A DNA stretch of 64,000 nucleotides from Balneola sp. (GTDB lineage Bacteria > Bacteroidota > Rhodothermia > Balneolales > Balneolaceae): the NCBI GenBank assembly GCA_017640785.1, contig JAEPPZ010000002.1:1-64000 (forward strand), in the 5' to 3' direction. Below are positions 7,836 to 16,586 of this stretch, piece after piece. Under the pieces are notes generated by a model. The model worked only from the letters and a program-made list of their open reading frames with translations. It had not been told where the DNA came from and searched no databases. Position 1 is the first letter of the stretch; each line of letters opens with the position of its first letter. The translations under genes and the position numbers were made by a program.

Positions 7836-8690
7836 ATGAATTTTAGAAAGACTACACTTTATTTTTCAATATTCATTTTAGGTATCATTCTGTTTGATGC
7901 CCTTCAGCAACAATATTATCTATCCACTTATGATATTGTAGAAGATGGAGCAAACATCGCTTTTTCAACCCTTTTTATTAATCACCTTATTCGATGGATT
8001 GCATGGGGTGTTTGTGGGATTCCTTTGCTTGTTGTCTCCTGGAAGCAGTTTTCAAAGTCGAATCAACAAATTTCTTCATCTCATTGGATAGTCATATTAA
8101 CAGTTGGTGTCATTGGGTGGATCGTTTCGATCTTATTAATCAGCCTGATCGCTATACTTTCATATGATGAAGGCTTATCCATCACTGAACTATTATCAAC
8201 TGCTGAGTTTTTTGTTTACCAGAAAGGGATAACCTTTCTTTTTGCGTATTGTGTTCTTGTTTTAACTTTATACAGTAGTTCCAAAAATTTAGTTATTGAC
8301 GCTCAATGGATTGAGATCAAAGACTTAAAATCAAATACTGAGATCAGCAACGAAATCTCTCCTCATCCTCAAATAAGCATAAAAATAGGAAACAGACTCA
8401 AGTTGATCCCTCTGAATGAAGTAACTTGGATAGAAGCAGATGATTACTGTGTAAAAATACATACAGAGCGTAAAGCTTATTCAATGAGAAAAAGCATGAA
8501 ATCTCTGGAAGAACAGCTAGCGTCGTATCGCTTTATTCGGGTTCACAGAGGAGCATTGTTAAATCTTGGATATCTTGATCATGTTGACTTCGAATCTTCA
8601 CTTATAAAATTGCAAGATTCCTCTGAACTGCCTCTATCAAAATCGGGAGCTCAGGTACTTCGCAAAGCGTTGAAAGCAAGTTCCATTTAA
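7836..8690 (+). CDS. Membrane-anchored LytTR-domain transcription regulator, 284 aa
   Basis: Four hydrophobic spans fill residues 8-25, 48-70, 83-108 and 126-148. A linker follows and a LytTR DNA-binding domain covers about 176-280: I-S-I-K-I-G-N-R-L-K-L-I-P-L then E-V-T-W-I-E-A-D-D-Y-C-V, S-M-R-K-S-M-K-S-L-E, F-I-R-V-H-R-G-A-L-L-N and a final L-S-K-S-G-A-Q. There is no receiver domain, so it is not a two-component regulator; the membrane part probably senses the signal or binds a partner. Just past the stop codon lies a 21-bp-phased direct repeat of the type LytTR proteins bind, placed before the next gene, which is a good candidate target. Activation or repression cannot be told from sequence. 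Confidence 0.85.
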   Translation: MNFRKTTLYFSIFILGIILFDALQQQYYLSTYDIVEDGANIAFSTLFINHLIRWIAWGVCGIPLLVVSWKQFSKSNQQISSSHWIVILTVGVIGWIVSILLISLIAILSYDEGLSITELLSTAEFFVYQKGITFLFAYCVLVLTLYSSSKNLVIDAQWIEIKDLKSNTEISNEISPHPQISIKIGNRLKLIPLNEVTWIEADDYCVKIHTERKAYSMRKSMKSLEEQLASYRFIRVHRGALLNLGYLDHVDFESSLIKLQDSSELPLSKSGAQVLRKALKASSI

Positions 8691-8724
8691 TTAACTGCAA
8701 ATGCAGGCTGATTTACTGCATTTA
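8691..8724 (+). promoter_or_regulatory. Candidate LytTR operator: 9-bp direct repeats spaced 21 bp
   Basis: TTAACTGCA (8691-8699) and TTTACTGCA (8712-8720) match at 8 of 9 bases and start exactly 21 bp apart, two helical turns. LytTR regulators bind pairs of 9-bp direct repeats with this spacing. The first copy also lies in a palindrome CTGCAAATGCAG (8695-8706). It sits between the LytTR gene and the secreted-protein gene at 8769. Confidence 0.55.
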
Positions 8725-8768
8725 GTAGATTCGTATCAAATTTGATGGTTTATTTAAAATAAAAAACC

Positions 8769-9341
8769 ATGAAAATAATTTCATTCACTATCCTATTCTT
8801 CATTATTGCAGTACCGACATTTGCTCAATACAAATATGAGCCAAACAAAGAAAATCCATTCGGACAGTTAAATCCGGCTGCATTTCCACAAACCGGAGAC
8901 TTTGCTCCATTAATTGGTGTTAGTGAATGTATTTCTGAAAGCAGAGCTCCTGACGGCTCCTGGAATGATGAAGTTGATATGCTCTGGAAATGGAAATATA
9001 TAATGAATGGAATGGCTGTTCAGGATGAAACACTTAAAGCGGATGGCTTACATTCCGGCAGTATTCGCCAGTTTAATGCAGACAGCAGTAAATGGTATGT
9101 ACACTATTACTCCTCTGTGCCGGCCTCTCCCTCGTTAAGTACATGGGAAGGCACTAAGACTGATGAAAGTAAGATCGTGCTTTACAGGCGCCAAGCAGCC
9201 CCAAACGGAACTGATGGCTATTATCGTCTGACGTTCTATGAAATTACCGATGAAAGTTTTAAATGGATCGGTGAATGGGTGAATCTTGGTGAAACGTTTT
9301 CTTATCCAACCTGGAAGATCTCTTGTTCTAAAAAAGGCTGA
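8769..9341 (+). CDS. Secreted DUF1579-like protein, 190 aa
   Basis: The signal peptide is clear (residues 1-19, cleavage after P-T-F-A-Q). The mature part has an L-I-G-V-S-E-C start, then alternating beta strands: W-K-W-K-Y-I-M-N-G, G-S-I-R-Q-F-N, K-W-Y-V-H-Y-Y-S and a final F-K-W-I-G-E-W-V-N-L. This is the pattern of DUF1579 and similar beta-clamp lipocalin-like proteins, whose function is unknown. Two cysteines near the ends of the mature chain (in S-E-C-I-S and I-S-C-S) could form a disulphide bond in the periplasm. The upstream LytTR operator candidate suggests the membrane-anchored regulator controls this gene. Confidence 0.65.
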   Translation: MKIISFTILFFIIAVPTFAQYKYEPNKENPFGQLNPAAFPQTGDFAPLIGVSECISESRAPDGSWNDEVDMLWKWKYIMNGMAVQDETLKADGLHSGSIRQFNADSSKWYVHYYSSVPASPSLSTWEGTKTDESKIVLYRRQAAPNGTDGYYRLTFYEITDESFKWIGEWVNLGETFSYPTWKISCSKKG

Positions 9342-9408
9342 TTATGAAATTTGGCAAATGATTCTATCTTGAAATAGTATACTTCAATCAGATCAAAAAG
9401 GAGTCTGT

Positions 9409-9852
9409 ATGAAACATTCAGGATCCATTGTAATCAACAAACCTATTGAGTTGGTAGCCAGGCTTTTTGCTGATCCTGCTAACCTGAAAGAGTATCAGGA
9501 TGGTTTTCAAAGAAAAGAACTCATCAGCGGAGAATCCGGTAAAAATGGAGCCGTGTCCAAAATGTATTACGATGATGGAAAGAGAAAAATGGAACTTACT
9601 GAAACCATCACTTCTAATAATCTTCCTCACTCATTTGAGGCTTTCTATCATCACAAACACATGGATAATACCATGAAGTGTAACTTTACTGCATTGAATG
9701 AGACCAGCACCAGATATGATTACGAATTTGAATACACTCGCATTGACTGGGTGATGCCAAAACTGATGGCTGTTTTGTTTCCCGGAATGTATCGCAAACA
9801 CGGAGATAAATGGATGCAACAATTTAAAGACTTCGTTGAAAGAAATGACTAA
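9409..9852 (+). CDS. SRPBCC-family (START/polyketide-cyclase fold) protein, 147 aa
   Basis: The fold is a helix-grip that binds hydrophobic ligands in a deep pocket. Visible markers are the first strand G-S-I-V-I-N-K-P-I-E-L-V, the short helix with D-P-A-N-L-K-E-Y-Q-D-G-F, the W/Y-rich central strands and a C-terminal amphipathic helix ending K-D-F-V-E-R. Length is normal. An AAAGGAG ribosome site (9397-9403) five bases before the ATG supports this start. Its stop overlaps the ATG of the next gene by eight bases, so the two are translated together. Its ligand and reaction are unknown. Confidence 0.8.
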   Translation: MKHSGSIVINKPIELVARLFADPANLKEYQDGFQRKELISGESGKNGAVSKMYYDDGKRKMELTETITSNNLPHSFEAFYHHKHMDNTMKCNFTALNETSTRYDYEFEYTRIDWVMPKLMAVLFPGMYRKHGDKWMQQFKDFVERND

Positions 9853-10174
9853 ATGGGAAGAACGACTTAAACTTTACGATAAACTGGTCGCAAAATGCTC
9901 CCGTTTTGAACGTAAAGGTAAAACCATGCCCTACACCTCTGCCAATGGTTATATGTTTTCACAGATGAATAAATCCGGTGAAATTGGCATTCGCTTTTCC
10001 AAAGAAGTTCAGAAAAAATATCTGGAAGATTTTAATACAACACTCTATAGATCCTATGGTTCTGTAATGCAGGGTTATATTCTGATTCCGGATGAAATGC
10101 TGGAAGATTTGAATCCCGTTTCAAAACTACTCGATGAGAGCTATGATTATGTGATGGGTTTGGAGCCTAAATGA
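9845..10174 (+). CDS. TfoX/Sxy N-terminal-like small protein, 109 aa
   Basis: The preferred start is the ATG at 9845 (MTKWEERLKL), which overlaps the end of the SRPBCC gene by eight bases; a TTG at 9836 would add three residues. The sequence has the pattern W-E-E-R-L-x-L-Y-D-K-L-V, then G-K-T-M-P-Y-T-S-A-N-G-Y-M-F-S and G-Y-I-L-I-P-D-E-M-L, typical of small proteins related to the TfoX N-terminal domain. These often sit beside SRPBCC proteins, as here. Competence regulation is known for full-length TfoX but cannot be assumed for this short form, which lacks the C-terminal domain. Confidence 0.65.
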   Translation: MTKWEERLKLYDKLVAKCSRFERKGKTMPYTSANGYMFSQMNKSGEIGIRFSKEVQKKYLEDFNTTLYRSYGSVMQGYILIPDEMLEDLNPVSKLLDESYDYVMGLEPK

Positions 10175-10276
10175 TTGAACTGTTTTTTTGGGAAAACCAT
10201 AAAAACTTCCTTTAAATTTGATATTTATAGATTTGCAGACGAAGGTTAACCAAAGAATTATTTCTAGTGCCAGGTG

Positions 10277-10420
10277 ATGTTAGTTTTAGTGATTCAACTA
10301 ATTAAGCTTCTATCTATAGCTGTGATATCAGAACTCTCAATGTTATATTTAAAAGAGTATAAACACTCAGATTTACACAAAAATTTTCTCAAAAAAATCA
10401 AAGTTGAATGGCAAGATTAA
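10277..10420 (+). CDS. Possible small membrane peptide, 47 aa
   Basis: An open frame of 47 codons starts at an ATG with CAGG just before it. The peptide begins with a hydrophobic stretch (M-L-V-L-V-I-Q-L-I-K-L-L-S-I-A-V-I) and ends in a lysine-rich tail, like a single-pass membrane peptide. Its last codons overlap the start of the kinase gene at 10408 by 13 bases, so it could act as a leader or upstream ORF. It may also be chance. Confidence 0.25.
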   Translation: MLVLVIQLIKLLSIAVISELSMLYLKEYKHSDLHKNFLKKIKVEWQD

Positions 10421-10902
10421 TTCTAATTTGCGGACCTACTGGCGCAGGAAAAACAACATATTCACTCTCTCTTTCTAAAGAAATTGGTGCAGTTAAGTTT
10501 TCTATAGACCCATGGATGCAAACATTATTCTCGGATGATATGACATCACTAGACTACTCCTGGATGATTGAACGAGTAAATCGCTGCTATGAGCAAATTT
10601 GGGAAGTAAGTAAGCAAATTCTAGCACTTGATGGAAACGTGGTTTTAGATCTAGGTTTTACCACTAAAGAACAAAGAACTTTATTCTCTGAGCGAGCCAA
10701 AGAGTTAAATATAAATACCGAAATTCATTACCTGAATGTGCCAAAAGATGTCCGTGTAAAGCGTATTAAGAAACGTAATCTTGAAAAAGACCCCAATGTA
10801 TATGCCTTTGAAGTTACTGATACGATGATCAATTTTATGGAGCCAAGATTTGAAATTCCGGATCAGGAAGAACTTAAAAATGGGTACGAAGTAGATGCAT
10901 AA
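10408..10902 (+). CDS. AAA_33-type P-loop kinase, 164 aa
   Basis: The Walker A motif G-P-T-G-A-G-K-T-T lies at residues 8-16, immediately after the first strand L-I-L-I-C, as in small ATP-binding kinases of the AAA_33 and zeta-toxin-like group. A second strand with V-V-L-D-L-G-F is the likely Walker B/acceptor region, and an arginine-rich segment (V-K-R-I-K-K-R-N) resembles the LID that closes over ATP. Members of this group phosphorylate small molecules, RNA ends or nucleotide sugars; this substrate is unknown. There is no antitoxin gene beside it, so a toxin role is less likely. A DUF3817 membrane protein follows 47 bases downstream. Confidence 0.75.
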   Translation: MARLILICGPTGAGKTTYSLSLSKEIGAVKFSIDPWMQTLFSDDMTSLDYSWMIERVNRCYEQIWEVSKQILALDGNVVLDLGFTTKEQRTLFSERAKELNINTEIHYLNVPKDVRVKRIKKRNLEKDPNVYAFEVTDTMINFMEPRFEIPDQEELKNGYEVDA

Positions 10903-10949
10903 AGAGTCTTAATGCACTTATATTCTTCAATAAATTCATACTCAAAAAA

Positions 10950-11255
10950 ATGTACAATATGTCACTCTTAAAAGCCTTCCGTTACACCGCCATTCTAGAA
11001 GGTATAAGCTATTTGTTATTTGGGCTTACAATGCCATTAAAGTATATGTATGATATTTTAGAACCCAACTTTTATGTAGGTATGGCGCATGGTCTGTTAT
11101 TCATCTTGTATTGTATATTGGGACTAAGCTGCGCTATCCACTACAAATGGAAATTCGGCTTTAGTGTTATGGCTTTTTTGGCTTCGCTAATACCGTTTGG
11201 CACGTTTTACCTGGAAGCTAAGTATTTGAAGAAAGATGAATATGCAAACCACTGA
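10950..11255 (+). CDS. DUF3817 integral membrane protein, 101 aa
   Basis: The family signature is near-complete: F-R-Y-T-A-I-L-E-G-I-S-Y-L at the first membrane span, M-P-L-K-Y-M-Y at its end and V-G-M-A-H-G at the start of the second span. Three membrane spans are visible, with a lysine-rich cytoplasmic C-terminus (Y-L-K-K-D-E). Length is usual for the family. No function has been established. An ATG three codons on (10959) is an alternative start. It is the last gene before a 1.4-kb stretch without coding sequence. Confidence 0.8.
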   Translation: MYNMSLLKAFRYTAILEGISYLLFGLTMPLKYMYDILEPNFYVGMAHGLLFILYCILGLSCAIHYKWKFGFSVMAFLASLIPFGTFYLEAKYLKKDEYANH

Positions 11256-11557
11256 ATTAGCAAACTAGATGCACGAACTAGCTTTGCAGTTCTTTCTCCC
11301 GAAGTTTCGAAATCAGAATGACGTTGTTTAGTTATTCTTCTTAAAGCCCGAAACCAAATTCCTCAACCTAGCGCCAGCGTATCGCTGGTGCGGTTATGTA
11401 ACTGTCCAAGTAAAACCTTGAACTGGTTTCTGAATCTAAAAAACACTTAGTATTTGTATCTATTTGTGCAGATCCTTCGGCAGTAGCCTCAGGATTGTAG
11501 ATGTCAGGTAATTCGTTGACAGATTAATAGTGATTGTTCTATAAAAACTCGCCCTTA

Positions 11558-11704
11558 GTATTTAAGACGGAGAAGAGAGCATGATCCGGATGCGCCAGCG
11601 AAGCAGGAATAATCCTTTCTGGTGAGTAGTATTGTAACTTTCTCAGAATGAGCGAAGACCTTTAGGATTATTCAGCGTAGGATCAGTGAACCCGTCTTAA
11701 ATAC
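11558..11704. repeat. 147-bp element with 13-bp inverted ends
   Basis: GTATTTAAGACGG (11558-11570) is the exact reverse complement of CCGTCTTAAATAC (11692-11704). Further inside, GAATAATCCT and AGGATTATTC also pair, and GATCC with GGATC. As a whole it could fold as a long imperfect hairpin, like a miniature mobile element. Confidence 0.55.
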
Positions 11705-12197
11705 TTCGGCTTGATCTTTTGTCCCGTTCGAACGGGATATCAAGACAAAAGTAGGTACCCTTGTGCTAAGTTAAACTTGTATACAGGATTCAGTACTTTG
11801 GCTCTGTGTACTTTTGCACCGATACTGAGCTTCCTCAGCACAGGCTCCAGTACCAAAAACTCCCGACAAGAATTATTGGCGCGAACTCCATTACATCAAC
11901 TAATCATTACAAAAGGTCTTCGTTCATATGATACACATTCAAGAATCGCCCTGAGTGTAATGATTGTTCCTTCGGAGCCGTCGATTTCATTACGTTCTTT
12001 CTTGCCAAAAATTCTAAAGGCCGGTGTAGTTGGAAGCTTTTTCTGAAATAGTCAGAATTACAAACAAGTCAATTTTTGTAAGTGAATTACCTAACATCTA
12101 CAAGGATGACTTTGTTTTGTTATTCTACATAAAGCCGGAAACCAAAATCCTCCTTCGAAGGAGGTGTCCGCCGACTGGCGGACGGAGGATGTCGTTC

Positions 12198-12280
12198 GGT
12201 TTACCAACTCATAAACTTCACGACATCCCTCGGATCATCCAAAGAACCGTTTGGATGATCGTCTCCCTTCGAAGGGAGAT
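12198..12280. repeat. 83-bp dispersed repeat, copy 1
   Basis: Near-identical to the unit at 12545-12627 (differences limited to a few bases around the ACCAACTCAT segment). It contains the perfect 11-bp hairpin GATCATCCAAA / TTTGGATGATC and the 18-bp palindrome TCTCCCTTCGAAGGGAGA, followed here by a T-run. Confidence 0.75.
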
Positions 12281-12544
12281 TTTTTTAGCATAACCCAGCG
12301 ACCTCTGCAATGTCAAAGCAACCCAACCCATCGCCAGCGTCTCGCTGGTGCGGTAAAGCATAATAAACAAGCGTATTGCTTAAACTAGTTCAAAGCGTTA
12401 AGCTAAATCCAGATTCCGGGCATACGCCGCGGAATGACACAGTCTTATTCGAGGAGATTGCCGCATCGGGTATTTTCAAACCCTCACTATTTCCAACCCT
12501 CCTCGCAAATGGGGCGTCCTAAGTATGAATTTTGGATATCTTGA

Positions 12545-12627
12545 GGTTTACCATTTCATAAACTTTACGACATCCCTCGGATCATCCAAAGAACCGTTTG
12601 GATGATCGTCTCCCTTCGAAGGGAGAT
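12545..12627. repeat. 83-bp dispersed repeat, copy 2
   Basis: Second copy of the unit at 12198, with the same two internal palindromes in the same order and orientation. It lies 45 bases before the end of the IcmF gene and may help end its transcript on the reverse strand. Confidence 0.75.
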
Positions 12628-12672
12628 TCTTTATCAGCGAAATCAAAAACTAATCAGTGCAATCAGTGATCA

Positions 12673-15600
12673 TCACATGTTACGTCTATACTGCCCACCA
12701 ACTTCATACAAGGCATGAGATATCTGTCCCAGCGAGGCCACTTTAACCGTTTCCATCAACTCATCGAATAAATTGCCGTTGTTTCGGGCTACTTCCTTCA
12801 AGCGCTCAATAGCTTCAGCATTTCTGTCTTCATTTCGTTTCCAGAAGGCTTCTAAGTTGTCGATCTGTTGCTTCTTCTCTTCTTCTGTAGAACGGATAAG
12901 CTCGATCGGCTTTTGCTCTTCTTCTCCGGCTCCTTCTTTCAGGAAGGTATTTACACCAATGATCGGTAGTTCACCGGTATGTTTCTTGGTTTCGTAATAC
13001 AAACTTTCATCCTGGATCTTTCCGCGTTGGTACATGCTTTCCATTGCACCCAGAACTCCACCACGTTCCGTGATTCGATCAAACTCGGTAAGGATGGCTT
13101 CCTCAACAAGATCAGTCAGTTCAGAAATGAAATAAGAACCCTGATTGATGTTCTCATTTTTCGCCGTACCCATCTCTTTATTGATGATCATCTGAATAGC
13201 TAACGCACGACGTACAGACTCTTCAGTCGGTGTGGTAATTGCTTCGTCGTAAGCATTGGTGTGCAATGAATTACAATTGTCATAAATTGCTAATAATGCC
13301 TGCAATGTTGTACGGATATCGTTGAATTGAATCTCCTGTGCATGCAACGAACGACCACTGGTTTGAATATGATATTTCAACTTCTGAGAACGATCATTGG
13401 CTTCGTATTTCTTTCTCATTGCTACCGCCCAAATACGACGCGCTACACGTCCGATCACTGCATATTCAGGATCTAATCCATTACTGAAGAAGAACGACAG
13501 ATTATGAGCGAAATCATCGATACTCAATCCTCGGGCTAAGTAGTATTCTACATAAGTAAATCCGTTTGCCAGTGTAAGCGCAGCCTGAGTAACCGGATTA
13601 GCTCCCGCTTCCGCGATATGATAACCGGAAATAGAAACCGAGTAATAATTACGAACTTTATGCTCTGTAAAGTATTCCTGTATGTCTCCCATCATTTTAA
13701 GAGCAAATTCTGTAGAGAAAATACAGGTGTTCTGCGCTTGATCTTCTTTCAGGATATCAGCCTGAACAGTTCCACGAACCGACGAAAGTGTTTTTTCCTT
13801 GATCTGATTATAGGTTTCAGCGTCAATAACTTCGTCACCGGTCATTCCAAGTAAACCTAAACCGAACTCATCATTTCCTGCAGGAATTTCGTTTGAATAT
13901 TTTGGAACCGGCAATCCAAGCTTCTCATATTTCGCTTTAACATCCTTGATCGCTTGCTCCCATTTCCCTTCTGACTTCAGATATCTTTCTACTTCCTGAT
14001 CGATAGCCGTATTCATAAACATAGCTAAGATCATTGGTGCCGGACCGTTGATAGTCATTGATACAGAAGTAGTTGGCTTGGTTAGCTCAAAACCGGAATA
14101 AAGTTTCTTCATGTCATCCAGCGTACAAATACTCACACCGGAATTACCGATCTTTCCGTAAATATCAGGGCGGTAACCGGGATCTTCTCCGTATAGTGTT
14201 ACCGAATCAAATGCGGTGGATAGTCGTGCCGCTTCAAGTCCTTCACTTACATAGTGAAATCGCTTGTTGGTTCGCTCCGGAGTTCCTTCACCGGCAAACA
14301 TTCTGGTCGGGTCTTCTCCTTCGCGCTTGAATGGGAATACACCTGCGGTATATGGGAAATAACCCGGGAGATTTTCTTTTAAAGCAAACTTAAGCCTCTC
14401 TCCTTCGTGTTTGGTATCCGGCATTGCTACGCGAGGAATTTTCAATCCACTTAAAGATTCACGGTACAATTCATTTTTGATTACCCGATCACGGATCTTT
14501 ACATCAAACGTCTCTTGTTTGTATCGTTCATACAGATCATCCCAGCCATCTAAGATCTTTTTTGGAGCTACGTCCAGCTTAGAAATCCAGTGTTCTTTCA
14601 TCTTGGAAAGATCGTTTTCTAATACTTCTTTATTATCTGGCTTCCAATTACTTAACTGATGCAGTGTACCATTAACCTCAGATAATCTGGAGGCAATTTC
14701 AGATTGTTGTTCTGCCCAATCATGGTAATTTCTTATGGTCTCTGAAATCTCACTTAAATAACGAACTCTCTTTCCGGGAATGATCGCCTGAGTCTGAATA
14801 TCTTCTGCAGGCGAAGCGTCGGTGTAGAGCTTGGGCTCCCATTCAAAACTGTATCTTTCGTTGATCTTTTCAACAATAGCAGCAAAAAGGTTGTTAACCC
14901 CTTTATCATTGAACTGAGCAGCTATCGTTGGATAAACAGGCATATCTTCGGGTTTAGCATGCCATTCACCACGATTACGAATCATTTGCTTACGAATGTC
15001 TCTGTAAGCATCTAAAGAACCTTTCTTTTCAAATTTGTTTAACACCACAATTTCAGCAAGATCTAACATATTGATCTTCTCTAACTGTGTGGCTGCACCA
15101 TATTCGCTGGTCATTACATAGATCGGTATATCTGATATATCTACTATTTCAGTACCACTTTGGCCAATTCCACTGGTTTCTACGATGATCAGATCAAACC
15201 CGGCTTGTTTGTACAATTCAATCGCACCTGTAAGTGCTGCGCTTGTACTTCTGTTCGACGCTCTGGTCGCCAGACTTCGCATATACACGCGTTCTGTGTC
15301 GATACTGTTCATTCGTATGCGATCACCTAGCAACGCTCCTCCTGTCTTAATTTTGGAAGGGTCTACAGAAATAATTCCAATGGTGATGTCTTCAAACTCT
15401 GTCAGAAAGCGTAATACGATCTCGTCAGTTAATGAACTCTTTCCTGCACCACCCGTTCCTGTAATTCCTAATACCGGAATCGTTTTCTCGGATTTCGCTT
15501 TAAGTGGTTTTCCGTCTTTCTTTAACAGCTGTTTATCAGAGAAACTTAATAACTCTCCATTTCCGTTTTCCAGTGCAGTTATTGCTCTTGCAATTGCTTT

Positions 15601-16143
15601 TGGCTCCTTATCGAGTACTTTTTCAATATCTATCTCAGTTTTTGTAACGGGATCATAATCACATTCGTGGATCATATAATTGATCATTCCCTGTAATCCC
15701 ATTTCACTACCATCATCCACAGAAAAGATCCGGGACACTCCTGAATTATGAAGATCGTCGATTTCGTCCTGAACGATCACTCCGCCGCCGCCGCCAAATA
15801 CTTTGATATGCCCGGCACCTTGCTCTTCCAACAATTCGATCATGTATTTGAAATACTCAACATGTCCACCTTGATACGAACTAATGGCAATTCCCTGAAC
15901 ATCTTCCTGAATGGCGCAATTAACAATCTCATGAACAGAGCGATTGTGACCAAGATGAATAACTTCTACTCCACTGCTTTGCAAAATTCTACGCATGATA
16001 TTGATACTGGCATCATGACCATCAAATAAACTGGCAGCCGTTACAAAACGAACCTTATGTGTAGGCTTATGAGGCTCTGTTAAGCTAAATGGATACTTAT
16101 CTTTTTTAAGTTCTGTAGATTTTTTTTCTGTCTTGATCGACAT
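12673..16143 (-). CDS. icmF: Fused isobutyryl-CoA mutase (IcmF), adenosylcobalamin dependent
   Basis: IcmF interconverts isobutyryl-CoA and n-butyryl-CoA. The single 1156-residue chain joins the B12-binding domain (about 30-160, cobalt-ligand motif D41-G-H43), a G-protein chaperone (about 220-440, P-loop G-T-G-G-A-G-K-S around 229-236) and the substrate-binding mutase barrel (about 540-1156). Two residues that distinguish isobutyryl- from methylmalonyl-CoA mutases are visible: a Phe at 605 in G-V-F-P-F-K-R and Gln804 in A-Q-N-T-C-I-F, where methylmalonyl-CoA mutase has Tyr and Arg. His842 in S-G-Y-H is the conserved active-site His. The G4 motif reads N-K-F-E instead of N-K-x-D. The gene stands alone, flanked by repeats downstream and an addiction module upstream. 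Confidence 0.93.
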   Translation of the reverse strand: MSIKTEKKSTELKKDKYPFSLTEPHKPTHKVRFVTAASLFDGHDASINIMRRILQSSGVEVIHLGHNRSVHEIVNCAIQEDVQGIAISSYQGGHVEYFKYMIELLEEQGAGHIKVFGGGGGVIVQDEIDDLHNSGVSRIFSVDDGSEMGLQGMINYMIHECDYDPVTKTEIDIEKVLDKEPKAIARAITALENGNGELLSFSDKQLLKKDGKPLKAKSEKTIPVLGITGTGGAGKSSLTDEIVLRFLTEFEDITIGIISVDPSKIKTGGALLGDRIRMNSIDTERVYMRSLATRASNRSTSAALTGAIELYKQAGFDLIIVETSGIGQSGTEIVDISDIPIYVMTSEYGAATQLEKINMLDLAEIVVLNKFEKKGSLDAYRDIRKQMIRNRGEWHAKPEDMPVYPTIAAQFNDKGVNNLFAAIVEKINERYSFEWEPKLYTDASPAEDIQTQAIIPGKRVRYLSEISETIRNYHDWAEQQSEIASRLSEVNGTLHQLSNWKPDNKEVLENDLSKMKEHWISKLDVAPKKILDGWDDLYERYKQETFDVKIRDRVIKNELYRESLSGLKIPRVAMPDTKHEGERLKFALKENLPGYFPYTAGVFPFKREGEDPTRMFAGEGTPERTNKRFHYVSEGLEAARLSTAFDSVTLYGEDPGYRPDIYGKIGNSGVSICTLDDMKKLYSGFELTKPTTSVSMTINGPAPMILAMFMNTAIDQEVERYLKSEGKWEQAIKDVKAKYEKLGLPVPKYSNEIPAGNDEFGLGLLGMTGDEVIDAETYNQIKEKTLSSVRGTVQADILKEDQAQNTCIFSTEFALKMMGDIQEYFTEHKVRNYYSVSISGYHIAEAGANPVTQAALTLANGFTYVEYYLARGLSIDDFAHNLSFFFSNGLDPEYAVIGRVARRIWAVAMRKKYEANDRSQKLKYHIQTSGRSLHAQEIQFNDIRTTLQALLAIYDNCNSLHTNAYDEAITTPTEESVRRALAIQMIINKEMGTAKNENINQGSYFISELTDLVEEAILTEFDRITERGGVLGAMESMYQRGKIQDESLYYETKKHTGELPIIGVNTFLKEGAGEEEQKPIELIRSTEEEKKQQIDNLEAFWKRNEDRNAEAIERLKEVARNNGNLFDELMETVKVASLGQISHALYEVGGQYRRNM

Positions 16144-16283
16144 ACGTGTGCGTTAATTATGATTTCATGGAAGCGATTCCAAAATACCAAAAAAAAGCCC
16201 CTTATTAAATAAGAAGCTGTAAAATGATTATTGAAAAATCTATTGATAAGAAATGTAGAGCTGGGTTCACAGATTTCGTTAGA

Positions 16284-16583
16284 TTATACGCGTGATTCCC
16301 AAGCTTTTGGATTCCGATGTTGATGTAAAATGGCAAATACTGAAATCACATCTTTTTGTTCAACATAGTAAATAGAAAACGGAAATCGGTTAACTAAAAC
16401 TCTTCGAATGTTACTTTTGTAAACAACTTGGTGTTGCTTAGGAGCGCGAAGAAGAGATGTAATCTTTACATCTACACAACGAGCAAACTCTTTCCCCAAT
16501 CCTGAATTTTGGGCTTCATACCAGTCATATGCATCCTCAAGATCTTTTTCAGCTTTTGGGGTAAGAATTAGCGTTTTAAGCAC
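16284..16583 (-). CDS. RelE/ParE-family toxin
   Basis: The 99-residue protein has the compact ParE/RelE fold: an N-terminal strand (K-T-L-I-L-T-P-K-A-E-K-D-L-E), the amphipathic helix D-A-Y-D-W-Y-E-A, the segment Y-K-S-N-I-R-R-V-L-V-N-R-F-P-F-S-I-Y-Y and the closing strand V-I-S-V-F-A-I-L-H-Q-H-R-N-P. The H-x-x-R-N-P end is typical of the ParE side of the family. ParE proteins poison gyrase, RelE proteins cut mRNA on the ribosome; the sequence favours ParE. The antitoxin gene lies directly upstream, three bases away, so the pair is an intact toxin-antitoxin unit. Confidence 0.85.
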   Translation of the reverse strand: MLKTLILTPKAEKDLEDAYDWYEAQNSGLGKEFARCVDVKITSLLRAPKQHQVVYKSNIRRVLVNRFPFSIYYVEQKDVISVFAILHQHRNPKAWESRV

Positions 16584-16586
16584 GAT

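Larger units (their letters stand above)
11256..12672. repeat. Gene-free region packed with palindromic dispersed repeats
   Basis: About 1.4 kb without a credible gene. The open frames here have no start signal, family resemblance or coding-like composition. The stretch is instead a mosaic of short inverted and direct repeats, described as separate entries and findings: two hairpins of the form CCAGCGnnnCGCTGG (11374 and 12334), a 147-base element with 13-base inverted ends, and two 83-base copies of one unit. Extra palindromes are CCCGTTCGAACGGG (from 11722) and the pair CCTCCTTCGAAGGAGG / GTCCGCCGACTGGCGGAC (12149-12183). It looks like accumulated non-autonomous elements. Confidence 0.6.

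Noticed and set aside
10408-10902. Zeta-type toxin
   Set aside because: P-loop fold fits, but there is no epsilon antitoxin and the general AAA_33 kinase group is more likely.
12149-12286. Hairpin cluster as a riboswitch
   Set aside because: The same palindromes recur at 12545-12627 without a gene to control, so a repeat element is the simpler reading.
11711-12293. Open frames of 111 and 87 codons in the repeat desert
   Set aside because: They cross palindromic repeats, have no ribosome site or family pattern, and their composition follows the repeats.
13618-16029. Open frames on the forward strand opposite IcmF
   Set aside because: Antisense shadows of a strong coding gene.
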